64,000 nucleotides of DNA, from contig NZ_JBMVQY010000002.1 in assembly GCF_049537125.1 (NCBI RefSeq), positions 310,001 to 374,000 on the forward strand, given 5' to 3'. The notes below the pieces were generated by a model, which saw only the letters and a program-made list of their open reading frames with translations, did no database searches and had not been told where the DNA came from. The DNA is from Limisphaera sp026417315 (GTDB lineage: Bacteria > Verrucomicrobiota > Verrucomicrobiia > Limisphaerales > Limisphaeraceae). The position numbers and the translations under genes were made by a program. Position 1 is the stretch's first letter. Every line of letters begins with the position of its first letter. Below are positions 17,867 to 26,995 of this stretch, piece by piece.

Positions 17867-18930
17867 TCCAGACGCTGCCATCGGTGGAATCCTCGGGACC
17901 GTCCCGCATGGAGCCGACCTCGTTGACCATCGTCATCGTCAATTGGAACGGGGGGGAGAAGTTGTTGCGCTGCTTGCGGAGCATTCGGAACAGCCGAACC
18001 ACCTTCCCGGTCAAGGTGATCGTCGTGGACAACGACTCCCGCGATGGAAGCCGGGAACGGGCTGCGGCCGAGTTCCCTGAGTTCCAGGTCCTCAACACCG
18101 GCGCCAATTTGGGCTTCGGCCGCGGCAACAACTTCGCTCGGCCCTGGGTGGACACGCCGCTGGTCCTGTTCCTCAACCCGGACACGGAACTGTTTCCGGA
18201 CACCCTGGAAAAAGCCGTGCGCTCCCTGTTGGACCGGCCCCGGGTAGGCATGTTGGGCTGCCAGATGCGGTACCCGGAGGGCACCGTCCAGGAATTGGGA
18301 CTTCAGTGGTTTCCCACACCCGGGCGGGTTTTCCTCGAGCTTTTAGTGCCCGGGCTTTTGCGCCGCGGGCTGCTTTCCCGCTGGGTTCCCCGACACGACC
18401 CAACACGCAGTGGGCGCGTTGAAAAACTCTATGGAGGCTTCTTGCTGGTCCGGAAAGCCGTCCTCGACGCGGCCGGTTGGTTCGACGAACGCTACTTTAT
18501 GTATGCGGAGGACGTGGATCTGTCTCGAACCGTCCGCGCGCTGGGCTGGGAACTGTATTACGACGCAGACTGCGCCATCATTCACGCCTGTGGCGCGACC
18601 AGTCGTAAAGCGCCCTCCGGGTTTTCAGTGCTCATGAAGCAGCGGTCCATCAACCAGTTGATTGAAAAGTATCGGGGAGCGGGAGCTGCGCGCCGGCACC
18701 GATGGGCCGTGGCTCTTGCTGCGGGCCTTCGGTTGGCGGCGCTCTGGCTTCCGTACGCCCTGGCCCGGGGATCGAGACGCGCATCGGCCCGCTTGGAAAC
18801 TGCCTGGCAACGCACCCGCTTGCTGTGGCAATGGGCTTGCTGTGGTCGTGAGGCCGAAGTTCCCACCCAACCTCAGGGCCGTACCTCCCTTTCGTCTGCC
18901 CCCACTGCGGAGCCGGCAAGAGTCTCATGA
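17842..18930 (+). CDS. Glycosyltransferase family 2 (rhamnosyltransferase/WbbL-like)
   Basis: 362 aa. After a ~25-residue leader, LTIVIVNWNGGEKLLRCLRS and VIVVDNDSRDGS form the nucleotide-binding core, FLNPDTEL is the DxD-like site, and LGCQMRYPEGTVQELG, GGFLLVRKAVLDAAGWFDER and YMYAEDVDLS-type FMYAEDVDLSRTVRALGW complete the WbbL/RfbF-like pattern. The C-terminal ~90 residues are basic and hydrophobic, typical of membrane-associated members. Genes of this type add rhamnose or related sugars to undecaprenyl-linked intermediates; the sugar here is not known. Its stop overlaps the start of the polymerase gene (ATGA, 18927-18930). Confidence 0.92.
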   Translation: MEAEHPAMIQTLPSVESSGPSRMEPTSLTIVIVNWNGGEKLLRCLRSIRNSRTTFPVKVIVVDNDSRDGSRERAAAEFPEFQVLNTGANLGFGRGNNFARPWVDTPLVLFLNPDTELFPDTLEKAVRSLLDRPRVGMLGCQMRYPEGTVQELGLQWFPTPGRVFLELLVPGLLRRGLLSRWVPRHDPTRSGRVEKLYGGFLLVRKAVLDAAGWFDERYFMYAEDVDLSRTVRALGWELYYDADCAIIHACGATSRKAPSGFSVLMKQRSINQLIEKYRGAGAARRHRWAVALAAGLRLAALWLPYALARGSRRASARLETAWQRTRLLWQWACCGREAEVPTQPQGRTSLSSAPTAEPARVS

Positions 18931-20315
18931 CGCCTCTGGCATTCACGTTCCTGTTGCTGGCCACGCTGGCCATCTGGGTCCTGCCCAGGCATCTGGCCGC
19001 GGTGCCGCTCTTGGCCGGCGCCTGCTACATGACCTTGGGGCAGGGAATCGAAGTGGCCGGCCTGAACTTTCCCATCATCCGGCTCCTCCTGCTCGCGGGA
19101 GTGCTCCGGGTCCTGGTGCGTGGCGAACGACCTGCAGGTGGCTTCATTGGGATGGACAAACTGTTCCTCGCCTGGGCGGCGTGGGCGATTCTGGCCAGCG
19201 CCTTCCACGAGAACCCCGGCGCCACGCTGCAGTTTCACCTGGGCATGGTGTACAACGCCCTGTGCATCTATTTCCTCATTCGCTGCTTCTGCCAGAATGA
19301 AGAGGAGATCTACGGTTTGATCCGGATGACCGCGTGGGTTTTGGTGCCCGTGGCAGCGGAGATGGTCTACGAACAACTGACCTGGCATAATTTGTTCTCC
19401 GTCTTCGGGGCCGTCCCGGAGGAACCGGCCATTCGAAACGGTCGGATTCGTTCTCAGGGCCCCTTCGCTCACGCCATTTTGGCAGGAACTGTTGGGGCGG
19501 TTTGCATTCCCCTGATGATCGGCCTGTGGCGAAGGTATCCAGTGTCGGCCAAGGTCGGCCTGGCCGCATGCGGGGTCATGGTCCTGGCGTCGGCTTCCAG
19601 TGGTCCCTTGATGAGCGTGATCTTCAGCCTGTTTGCGCTCGTCCTCTGGCGGTGGCGTCATTGGACCCGCCAAATGCGGATTGCCGCCGTGGTGGGCTAC
19701 GTTCTGTTGGAACTGGTCATGAAGGCGCCGGCTTACTACCTGATCGCGCGAATCGATCTGACCGGCGGCAGTTCCTCATACCACCGATCGGCACTGATCG
19801 ATGCGGCGATCCGGCATCTTAAGGAGTGGTGGTGGGCGGGGACGGATTATACCCGCCACTGGCTCCCATACGGGGTCCCTTGGAGCGAGGACCACGTGGA
19901 CATCACCAACCACTACCTCGGCCAGGGCGTCAAAGGCGGGCTGCTCCTGATGAGCTTGTTCATTGCCCTGATTTGGTGTGGATTTCGTTACGCAGGCGCC
20001 GCCATGCAAGCGTGGCGGCAAGTAGACAGAGAGCGCGAATTCTTCGTCTGGGCAGTCGGAGCTGCCTTGTTCGCGCACGCGGCCAGTTGTGTCTCGGTTG
20101 CGTACTTCGATCAATCCATTCTGTTCCTTTATTTGACACTCGGCCTGTTGGCCACGTTGCGAGTGTCCCTCGCGGAGGGACCTGGCTGGTCCTCCCTGGA
20201 GGAGCCGATCGTTGAGCTCGAGACGCCTCGAGCGCCAGTGCCGCAGCCACCCCCCCTGGCGTGGCAGGATTCACCTTCCCCGCCCGGCTCTCCAGCGCAG
20301 CCAAAGCCGGTCTGA
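18927..20315 (+). CDS. O-antigen ligase/polymerase-like membrane protein (Wzy/WaaL type)
   Basis: 462 aa with about ten to twelve hydrophobic segments from residue 4 to about 430, followed by a Pro-rich cytoplasmic tail. The large loop between later segments contains RSALIDAAIRHLKEWWWAGT and NHYLGQGVKGGLLLM, the arrangement typical of the Wzy_C (PF04932) loop, where H/N-x-Y-L is conserved. Such proteins polymerise undecaprenyl-linked repeat units in the periplasm. It is the only polymerase candidate in the window and closes the overlapping 12.2-20.3 kb operon. Sequence family resemblance is weak by nature, so topology and context carry the call. Confidence 0.82.
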   Translation: MTPLAFTFLLLATLAIWVLPRHLAAVPLLAGACYMTLGQGIEVAGLNFPIIRLLLLAGVLRVLVRGERPAGGFIGMDKLFLAWAAWAILASAFHENPGATLQFHLGMVYNALCIYFLIRCFCQNEEEIYGLIRMTAWVLVPVAAEMVYEQLTWHNLFSVFGAVPEEPAIRNGRIRSQGPFAHAILAGTVGAVCIPLMIGLWRRYPVSAKVGLAACGVMVLASASSGPLMSVIFSLFALVLWRWRHWTRQMRIAAVVGYVLLELVMKAPAYYLIARIDLTGGSSSYHRSALIDAAIRHLKEWWWAGTDYTRHWLPYGVPWSEDHVDITNHYLGQGVKGGLLLMSLFIALIWCGFRYAGAAMQAWRQVDREREFFVWAVGAALFAHAASCVSVAYFDQSILFLYLTLGLLATLRVSLAEGPGWSSLEEPIVELETPRAPVPQPPPLAWQDSPSPPGSPAQPKPV

Positions 20316-20349
20316 GCCTTGGTTGTGGATGGCGCAGTTTCATTCGTCC

Positions 20350-20364
20350 GGCACAAGGCCTGCT
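20350..20364 (+). promoter_or_regulatory. Candidate sigma-54 -24/-12 promoter upstream of beta-helix gene
   Basis: The sequence reads cGGCACA-AGGC-CTGCT. GG (20350-20351) and GC (20362-20363) are separated by exactly 10 bp as required for RpoN promoters. Predicted +1 is near 20374, about 30 bp before the ATG at 20405. I saw no GTCGG-N5-TTTACAC motif upstream. This is a weaker case than the substrate-gene promoters. Confidence 0.4.
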
Positions 20365-20404
20365 CTTCGCATGACGGAGGCAGACGGCCAAATTGGAATC
20401 CAAG

Positions 20405-21865
20405 ATGGATTTGAGAATCCTGCTGCGAGGCGGCATGCAGAGGGTGGCGCGCGTAATGACGCCGCTGACACTGGCTTGTGTCGGGCTTAAGGGGGCGGTG
20501 GAAGCCGCCACCTTGCAGGTCCCTCAGGACTACGTGACCGTCCAGGCCGCGATGAACGCTGCCCAACCGGGCGACGTGGTGCTGCTCTCCCCGGGACGCT
20601 ATGACGAGGCCGTGGCCAGTGTGCGGCCCGGCACCCCCGAGCAGCGCATCACGCTGGACGGCCAGGGAGGGGCCATCCTCCGCCAGTTCACCTTCCGGCA
20701 CCCCTACATCACCGTGCAGAATGTCACTTTTACCGGGGTCACCCAGGCATATTCGCGCCTGGTGTACTTCGCCCATGGCGGGCATTTTGGAGTCTTGTCC
20801 AACTGCGTGTTGGATGCCGGATTCGCTCTGCGAGTGTACGGGATCGAATGGCAGGCCCCTCGGACCAAACCGTTCGGCGAGGGAGAGGCGGCCAGCCACT
20901 GCCTGATCGTGAGCAACGAGGTGCGCAACGTGCTCGGCATTACCATGCTCAGCGTGATGGGCGACTCGAACCGCGTGATCGGGAACTTCGTCCATGACGG
21001 GGGAGCAGTGGACTTCTTTCGGCTGTTCGGCCGAAACAATTACCTGGGCTACAACGTTTGCTCGAACAATTTCATCTACACGGGCGTGGGCAATCACCCC
21101 GACTTCATCCAGACCTTCGGCAACAACGGTGACGGCAGCATGGGACACGTCATCGAGGGTAACTGGGTCATCGGCGTATGGGGTGGACAACTCACGCAGT
21201 TGGAAGGCAACCTGGTGCCCGAAATCCGCGACTGGACGTTTCGAAACAATGTCTTCGTGGACATTGCCCTGCAGGCGAGTTGCACCATGCCCGAAGTGAA
21301 ATACTACAACAACATCTTCCTTCGCTGTAACAAAACGAATGGCGGTCACGCCCTCTCTTTCGGCTCGAGGTACTACCCCAACACGTACGGAGGTCGTTCC
21401 GGGACAAATTATGCCCACGGGGCCCGGGTCATGAACAACGTGTTCCTGGATTGCGGAGATTCGCGAATTGCCGTTGGATGGTACGGATTCTCCTTGGAAC
21501 TCACCAACGTCGTCGCTGATTACAATTATGTGGCAAAGGCAGGTTTTACTCCGGTGGAACAGGACCCGTTGAAGCGGCCCATAGGCAACCCGGGCGGTTG
21601 GGCCACCTGGGGCAAGTGGTGGGAACCAAACGGCATCAACGGCGGGGACCCGCGCTTTGTGGATTGGCAGCGCCTGGATTTCCGGTTGCTGGAGGGAAGT
21701 CCCCTGATCGGCCGGGGCTACAACCTGGGCAATGTCTTCGCCACGGACATCCTCGGGAACCCCCGAGGCACTACCTGGGATATTGGGCCTTATGCCTTTC
21801 GGGCTCCCCCTCCGGAGCGCTTGGTCCCTCCGCCCCGATTGCGTGCGGTCGTTCCGGACCCTTAG
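20405..21865 (+). CDS. Secreted right-handed parallel beta-helix protein
   Basis: 486 aa. A basic N-terminus and hydrophobic core ending near VEAATL indicate a signal peptide. LQVPQDYVTVQAAMNAAQPG then GDVVLLSPGRY is the usual start of a pectate-lyase-like or DUF1565-type beta-helix. Successive turns such as ITVQNVTFTG, VIGNFVHDGG, IEGNWVIGVW, FRNNVFVDIA and MNNVFLDCGD show the N/V-rich PbH1 ladder. No sorting tail is visible. Family members are often polysaccharide lyases or epimerases, so it may trim or modify the exopolymer. The ATG at 20405 was preferred; a TTG at 20393 is in phase. Confidence 0.85.
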   Translation: MDLRILLRGGMQRVARVMTPLTLACVGLKGAVEAATLQVPQDYVTVQAAMNAAQPGDVVLLSPGRYDEAVASVRPGTPEQRITLDGQGGAILRQFTFRHPYITVQNVTFTGVTQAYSRLVYFAHGGHFGVLSNCVLDAGFALRVYGIEWQAPRTKPFGEGEAASHCLIVSNEVRNVLGITMLSVMGDSNRVIGNFVHDGGAVDFFRLFGRNNYLGYNVCSNNFIYTGVGNHPDFIQTFGNNGDGSMGHVIEGNWVIGVWGGQLTQLEGNLVPEIRDWTFRNNVFVDIALQASCTMPEVKYYNNIFLRCNKTNGGHALSFGSRYYPNTYGGRSGTNYAHGARVMNNVFLDCGDSRIAVGWYGFSLELTNVVADYNYVAKAGFTPVEQDPLKRPIGNPGGWATWGKWWEPNGINGGDPRFVDWQRLDFRLLEGSPLIGRGYNLGNVFATDILGNPRGTTWDIGPYAFRAPPPERLVPPPRLRAVVPDP

Positions 21866-22146
21866 GGTTGTTGCCCGTACCGACCTCCAGGGCTCCCGGC
21901 TGACTCGCCGCGCCGCTCCTGGGCGCAAAATGTCCACGTCGTCGTTCGGCATTCGACGTCGGTTGGTTTTGTAGTCGCGAGGCTGGTGGACCGGCCGTCG
22001 TGGGACGCGGCGGCATGGCCGTTCATGGGGCAGCGGCGGACACATCGAACTTGAGTCCTCACAACCAGGTCTCCTTCGAGGGCGGCGCGGCCCCGGGTGA
22101 GGACAAGTCTCGTCAACCAGGGCTTGGCCCAAGCACAGCGCAACTC

Positions 22147-23445
22147 ATGGATCCAACAACTCCCCCTTGTGCACCCGCGGACGTCAGTCCGGTCCGGTCC
22201 ATAGACCCGGGCGCAGCGTTGCACCCTGGTGGTCCGTCGGGCGCCGTTGGAGGTGTACAGCTCACTGTCACCAATTCGTTCGAAAGTGCGGGCTTGGAGC
22301 CCTGTGAATGGGACCGAGCCGTCGAACGCCTGGGCGGGCCCATTTACATGACCTGGGACTGGCTCCGCACCTGGTGGGAGTTCTATGGTGGAGGGTGCGA
22401 GCTGAGGCTAATGATCTTCCGCAAGGATGGCGAGATCGTCGGGCTGCTGCCCGTGTACATGCAGCGGATCGGGTTGCCCCCACTGGCTCTCACCGTCGCG
22501 CGGCTTGTGGGCGCCAACATTCCTCCGAAAGTGTTCGACCCGCCGCTGGGTGGAACGTGGGCCGTTCAATGCATGCACCTGGCGTTGAGCCGGCTCGAGC
22601 AGGATGGTTGCGGTCTGTTCAGTTTGGGGCCCGTGTCGGAAGAGTTCACCCTGGCTCACCGTGATTTGGAGAGCGATCCAGAGCGCCCTGGGCGTTGGCG
22701 CGCTGAAAAGCGGAGCGCTGGCGTTTACACCTGGTTCCTGCTGCCGGAAACCCTGGAGGCATATCTGTCATCACTGGGCAAGAATGAACAGAAGAATCGC
22801 CGAAAGTACGAACTTCGGATGCTGCGAAAAGAGTACGAGGTTGTGGTGGAGGTGTTGGGACGCGGGCGTGAAGCTTTGAGCGATGCGTTCGAAGAATTCA
22901 CGCGGCTGCACACAGCGCAATGGCGGACCGAAGGTTTACCCGGACACTTTGGGGCCTGGCCACGCGGTCTTGAGTACAACCGCGCGCTGGTCCGGGCGCA
23001 GGCCCGTCACCAGCGGGTTCGGCTCTTGCGGATTCGGGCGAACGGCCAAACCGTGTGCGCCCAGTACGCCTTCGCCTGGTCGGACCGTTGGTTCTGGGAA
23101 TTGCCGGCCCGAGAAGTGGGGCCCGAGTGGGACCGTTTCAGCCTGGGCCCCACGGGCATTGTGGTCATGATCCAGGAGGCGATTCGGGAGGGCAGGAAAC
23201 GTATTGAAGGAGGCTTGGGGCATTACCCTTACAAGCTGCGCTTGGGCGCCCTGGAGCGGCCGGTCTGGATCTATCGGTTCTCCTGTCGTTCACCACAGGA
23301 GCGGATTCGCCGGTGGTCGGCCCGGAGCGTGCGCCTCCTCCTCCAATGGGGTTACCATAAGCTGTGGTACCGCCGGATTCAGCCCCGGTTGCCGGAGCGT
23401 TGGAAACGCCCGCAGTGGAGCCTTTGGTTGCGCCACGATTTTTAG
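22147..23445 (+). CDS. FemAB/GNAT-like acyltransferase, copy 3
   Basis: 432 aa from the ATG at 22147. The open frame continues to 22000, but those residues are low-complexity. The PF13480-type core includes PIYMTWDWLRTWWEFYGGGC, LRLMIFRKDGEIVGLLPVYM, YLSSLGKNEQKNRRKYELRM (the basic helix before the acyltransferase core) and RVRLLRIRANGQTVCAQYAF. A C-terminal basic tail ends YRRIQPRLPERWKRPQWSLW. This exact tail is echoed by the 25431 remnant, showing a local duplication. The substrate is unknown. It lies directly upstream of a beta-helix pseudogene. Confidence 0.83.
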   Translation: MDPTTPPCAPADVSPVRSIDPGAALHPGGPSGAVGGVQLTVTNSFESAGLEPCEWDRAVERLGGPIYMTWDWLRTWWEFYGGGCELRLMIFRKDGEIVGLLPVYMQRIGLPPLALTVARLVGANIPPKVFDPPLGGTWAVQCMHLALSRLEQDGCGLFSLGPVSEEFTLAHRDLESDPERPGRWRAEKRSAGVYTWFLLPETLEAYLSSLGKNEQKNRRKYELRMLRKEYEVVVEVLGRGREALSDAFEEFTRLHTAQWRTEGLPGHFGAWPRGLEYNRALVRAQARHQRVRLLRIRANGQTVCAQYAFAWSDRWFWELPAREVGPEWDRFSLGPTGIVVMIQEAIREGRKRIEGGLGHYPYKLRLGALERPVWIYRFSCRSPQERIRRWSARSVRLLLQWGYHKLWYRRIQPRLPERWKRPQWSLWLRHDF

Positions 23446-23481
23446 TTGATTCCAGAACCTTACAATCCCTCCCCGGGTAAA

Positions 23482-25232
23482 GTGAGGCAGCTGCAAAGAC
23501 GCAACTTGGGCGCGGCGGTTTTGGCGATGGTGATCGCCTGGGGATCGTCCCTCGGGGGTGCCGTCTACCACGTGGCCACGACCGGCGACGACGCGAATCC
23601 CGGTACAGAGCAGGCACCGTGGCGCACCATCCAGAGAGCTGCGACTCTCGCTCAGCCCGGAGACCTGGTCTTGGTTCAGGAAGGAACGTATCCCGAACGT
23701 GTCACCACCGTTCGCGGGGGCACCCATGCAGCGGATCGAATCGTGTTTCGGGCTTCGGGCCGGGTGGAAATGCGAGGGTGGGTGGTGAGGCACCCGTACA
23801 TTTCCATCGAGGGGTTCGACATCACACAACACTCTGCAGCATCCACATTGGACGCATATATCCGGGTTGAGAATGGTGCGAACTACTTCGAGTTGAGAGG
23901 TTCGAATGTTCGCGATGGGATCGAACTCGTGGATCAGGCAGTCGTGTTCGACTCCTCGAGCAACGCGGTTAGGGTGTCCAAGGGTGGATTTGTTGATGCG
24001 GGCTTTCGTCCAGGAACCTGTGTCGCCTTTTTTCCGGCTGCCCGTCCTCTGTCCCTCAGGAACAACGGTGTCTATTTGGTGACGGACGTTACAGGCGACA
24101 CTCTGTGGGTTCGAGAATCTTTGCTTGAGGACGGCCCACGCCGATCTACATCACGGGAAGCTATTGCTTCGCCTTGTTCATTGAAAGTGACGTCCTTGGT
24201 GCGCTCGTACAGGGGAATCGCTTCAGCCGCCTCGCTTATGATGTCTAGATGGTGGGTGGTACGAATCACCTCCTCGAGGCCAATGTCCTCGAAGAGTGCG
24301 GCGGTTGTGACGCGATGCACTTCGGAGGCAGGGGCCACGTCTTCAGACGCAACAACATTCGGCAGAGACCACTCCGGGTTTTCCAAGTATCTCCGGATGC
24401 AATGGAGAACTACACACCGCTGCCGTATGCGGAGGTCATTTTCGAAGAGGATCTGGTGATCGGCTTTCCCGGCGTTATAGCCTCACAAAAGGGAGCTGGA
24501 ACCATGTCTGGCTGGGTACTTCGCAGGAACGTATTCGTGGACACCGGCTGGTTGGATTTGACGCATCCGGGCACGATCCTTGAAAACAACACTTTTCTTC
24601 GCGCCGGGAGGACCAACACGCCGGTCACCATGGTGGTTCAGCACCCGATCATCGTCCGCTCGTCGATTGGAGCCACAAACGTTGTGATTCGGAACAACGT
24701 TTTCGTGGACTGCGGCGAGGCATCTCCCATCGTTGGACCGGAGGGTGTTGGCTTCTATTTCATTGACGGGCCGGCTGAGACGATCCTCGCGGAGGGTAAT
24801 TTTGTCACGGGCTCGCCCCCCGGGTATGGGACGAAGACCAACTGGACCGAGGCCCCCGAGCGGAACGGAGGAGATCCGGGCTTTGTCAATATTGATGATC
24901 CGCTGGGACCGGACGGAGTACCGTTCACGGCGGACGATGGGCTGCGACCTAGGGCGGATTCGCGGCTGTTGGGTGCAGGCGTGGGGGGTGCAACCATCGG
25001 GGCCTATGAATTGCCTTACGTCGAGCGTGTCGCGCTCGAGGCCGAACGGATTGACACCGGCGCAATACGGATGCGATGGCCGAAGTCGATCTGGAACTGG
25101 ACCCTGGAACAGGCACCCGATCCGGGCGGCCCTTGGGCTCCGGTGGCGGTGACCCCAGCGCAAGTGGGTCAGTTCTTGGAGGTGGAGGTTTCCTTGGAGA
25201 GGGCATCTGGGTTGTTCCGCCTGCGGCGTTAG
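23482..25232 (+). pseudogene. Beta-helix surface protein, disrupted by a frameshift and an in-frame TAG
   Basis: A paralogue of the intact gene at 26996. A signal peptide is followed by VYHVATTGDDANPGTEQAPW and the beta-helix. Compared with the paralogue, the frame slips by one base near 24136: EDGP continues as TPIYITGSYCFALF in another frame, where the paralogue has KPAYITASAAFGLL. That second frame meets TAG at 24246-24248 and then reads on cleanly from 24249 to a normal C-terminus ending in SGLFRLRR. The alignment around the TAG (YDV*MVGGTNHLLE against FDYCFLQGVGHRLE) is collinear, so the stop is a point change. The GTG at 23482 is the likeliest original start. Only recoding or sequencing error would make it functional. 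Confidence 0.85.
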
Positions 25233-25430
25233 CAGACATGGGGCCATACATTTGGTGCAAGCGGGTTGGCCGATCGGCAGGCCCCTGGCTTGCGGCCCAG
25301 GGCCGTCCCCGCGTAGATAAACTGTCTGCTAGTTGAAGCGACCAAGTGCAGCCTGGTCCATCGCCGCAAACACGTATTGTGTGAAGGAAGGCCCCGGGCC
25401 GTACAGGTCACATGCCCGGGGCGATGCGAC
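25233..25430. other. Intergenic DNA before a FemAB remnant
   Basis: No gene or repeat was recognised between the beta-helix pseudogene and the FemAB-like remnant. Confidence 0.5.
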
Positions 25431-25514
25431 ATGATATTGCACCGCAGAATCCAGCCCCGTTTGCTGGCGAACCAGCGGAAACCCAGGTGGTCTGTGTGTC
25501 TGAAGCGTGACTTT
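25431..25514 (+). pseudogene. Remnant of a FemAB-like gene (C-terminal tail only)
   Basis: The translation LHRRIQPRLLANQRKPRWSV, then CLKRDF, matches the last 28 residues of the FemAB-like protein ending at 23445 (YRRIQPRLPERWKRPQWSLW, then LRHDF), and the DNA is visibly homologous. Nothing else of the FemAB gene precedes it. In both places the tail is followed within a few kb by a paralogous beta-helix gene, so a FemAB + beta-helix block was duplicated and this copy eroded. Confidence 0.7.
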
Positions 25515-25706
25515 GGAGGGTTCGGAACCGTTGCCGGGGTGGGAATTGAACCAGGACACACTTTCATGGTGCCCGCTGTACGGGGGAATCGGCCGACGGC
25601 TCCGGCGGAAGGGCCGCTGCGGATTCGCTTTGGGGCGATGGCCGGGGTCCCTCGGGTGCAGGAAGAAAGGAGATCCGGAGCGAATCCGAAGGGGACGTTA
25701 AGAGAA

Positions 25707-26858
25707 ATGTGCCACGTAGTCATTCTCGCACGCAGGAATTGCTCGCTGGCGTTGAAGGTGATTCGGGCATTGGGACGAACCCGACGCTATACCATCATTG
25801 TCGTTGGTGATGAGAGTGTCCACGCTGTCCGGTGGAGCCGATATGTGGAGGAGTTTCGATCGGTGGGCATTGCCAGCGATGAGCAGGATCTCCTCACCGT
25901 ACTGGGTTCCTGCGCAGACCGTGGCGAACGATGCATTCTCCTCCCGGTCAACAGCGAAGACTTCTACCTTTGCGCAACGCGGCGTGGCCGGCTTGAGGAT
26001 GATTATCAACTGCCTCCACTTCCACCGGTAAACGCCCTCGAAATCGCTGCCGACAAATGGCGTCTCTACGCTGCGGCACGGGCGGCCGGCATACAAATGC
26101 TTCCCACTGTGCAGCTGCGCCAAATCGTGGAAGAAGGGTTTGAAGAGATTCCCTCCTTCCCCGTACTCCTCAAGACTCGCGCTCGCGGCGGTGGAGAGGG
26201 CTTTCAGGTGGCGGAAACGAGACACCAGCTCCTGGAGATGGCACGTACCTGCGGGGAGCGCGCAGAGGACTTCATCGTGCAACCTCTGATCAGAGGGGTG
26301 GATCACTCCTTGTCCGTGTTCTGCGTTGATGGGGAAATATTGGCCTACACATTATGGAGGGCCGTGGCGCCCGGAGGGGAGCGATTTGGAATGCCGGGGG
26401 TCATTGAGTTCGTAGAGCAGCCGCAGGTACTGGAGGAGGGCCGGAAGGCAATGAAAGCTCTACGGTGGAGCGGGGTGTGCGACATGGACTTTTTGGTGCA
26501 GGAGGAAGATCAGCGGGTGTGGCTGTTGGAGATCAACGGGCGCTTTTGGGGAACGCTTCCGGCCTGCACGGCCGCAGGGGTAAACTTCCCTTGGTTGATG
26601 TGTGCGTACGCAGAGCATGGGACCCTGCCGGCTGCCGTAACTCCGCCGGCGGGATTCCGTTACGCGAGACCGGGAGCGATCCTGCAGTGCCTGCGGCGGG
26701 CAGGCCCTCGAGGTTGGAGGGGCTGGGCCGCGGGACTGCGTCATGCCCTCGTGGATTTGGTGCGCGATCCGGCTCCGATGGTTCTGCACCAACTCGCCAG
26801 GCGGGTGGCCGGCAAACGGAGGAGAGACCGGGGGCAGCCGAGTTCCGCCGCAACCTGA
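25707..26858 (+). CDS. ATP-grasp family carboxylate-amine/thiol ligase-like protein
   Basis: 383 aa. The protein starts with a Rossmann-like CHVVILARRNCSLALKVIRA, then ALEIAADKWRLYAAARAAGI (the usual 'D/NK' helix entering the ATP-grasp fold), FPVLLKTRARGGGEGFQVAE (Lys and the glycine-rich loop holding ATP phosphates), FIVQPLIRGVDHSLSVFCVD and MDFLVQEEDQRVWLLEINGR, whose E-x-N-x-R is the Mg-ATP site. Members join a carboxylate to an amine or thiol with ATP; here an amino-sugar or amino-acid modification of the polymer is plausible but not shown. The start at 25707 has AAGAGAA upstream. The frame extends upstream through the FemAB remnant, which is not part of this gene. Confidence 0.85.
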   Translation: MCHVVILARRNCSLALKVIRALGRTRRYTIIVVGDESVHAVRWSRYVEEFRSVGIASDEQDLLTVLGSCADRGERCILLPVNSEDFYLCATRRGRLEDDYQLPPLPPVNALEIAADKWRLYAAARAAGIQMLPTVQLRQIVEEGFEEIPSFPVLLKTRARGGGEGFQVAETRHQLLEMARTCGERAEDFIVQPLIRGVDHSLSVFCVDGEILAYTLWRAVAPGGERFGMPGVIEFVEQPQVLEEGRKAMKALRWSGVCDMDFLVQEEDQRVWLLEINGRFWGTLPACTAAGVNFPWLMCAYAEHGTLPAAVTPPAGFRYARPGAILQCLRRAGPRGWRGWAAGLRHALVDLVRDPAPMVLHQLARRVAGKRRRDRGQPSSAAT

Positions 26859-26995
26859 CGTGCTCGTGGCAGTCGTGTGAAAAGGGACAGACATCTCCGG
26901 CACCCGAGACTGCTGCGAGCCTCGGGGCTCGGAATAGCGGCTTCCCTCGGGGGACGGGTGCGCACACGTGAACAGCCAGTCACACTCATGGTCCG

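Noticed and set aside
20129..22132. 667-codon open frame on the minus strand
   Set aside because: Antisense shadow of the polymerase and beta-helix genes; low-complexity composition.
25377..25706. N-terminal extension of the ATP-grasp protein
   Set aside because: It contains the FemAB remnant in frame by chance, and the ATP-grasp fold starts at 25707 with its own ribosome binding site.
26899..26913. Sigma-54-like element before the intact beta-helix gene
   Set aside because: GG and GC are 11 bp apart instead of 10, which normally abolishes RpoN recognition.
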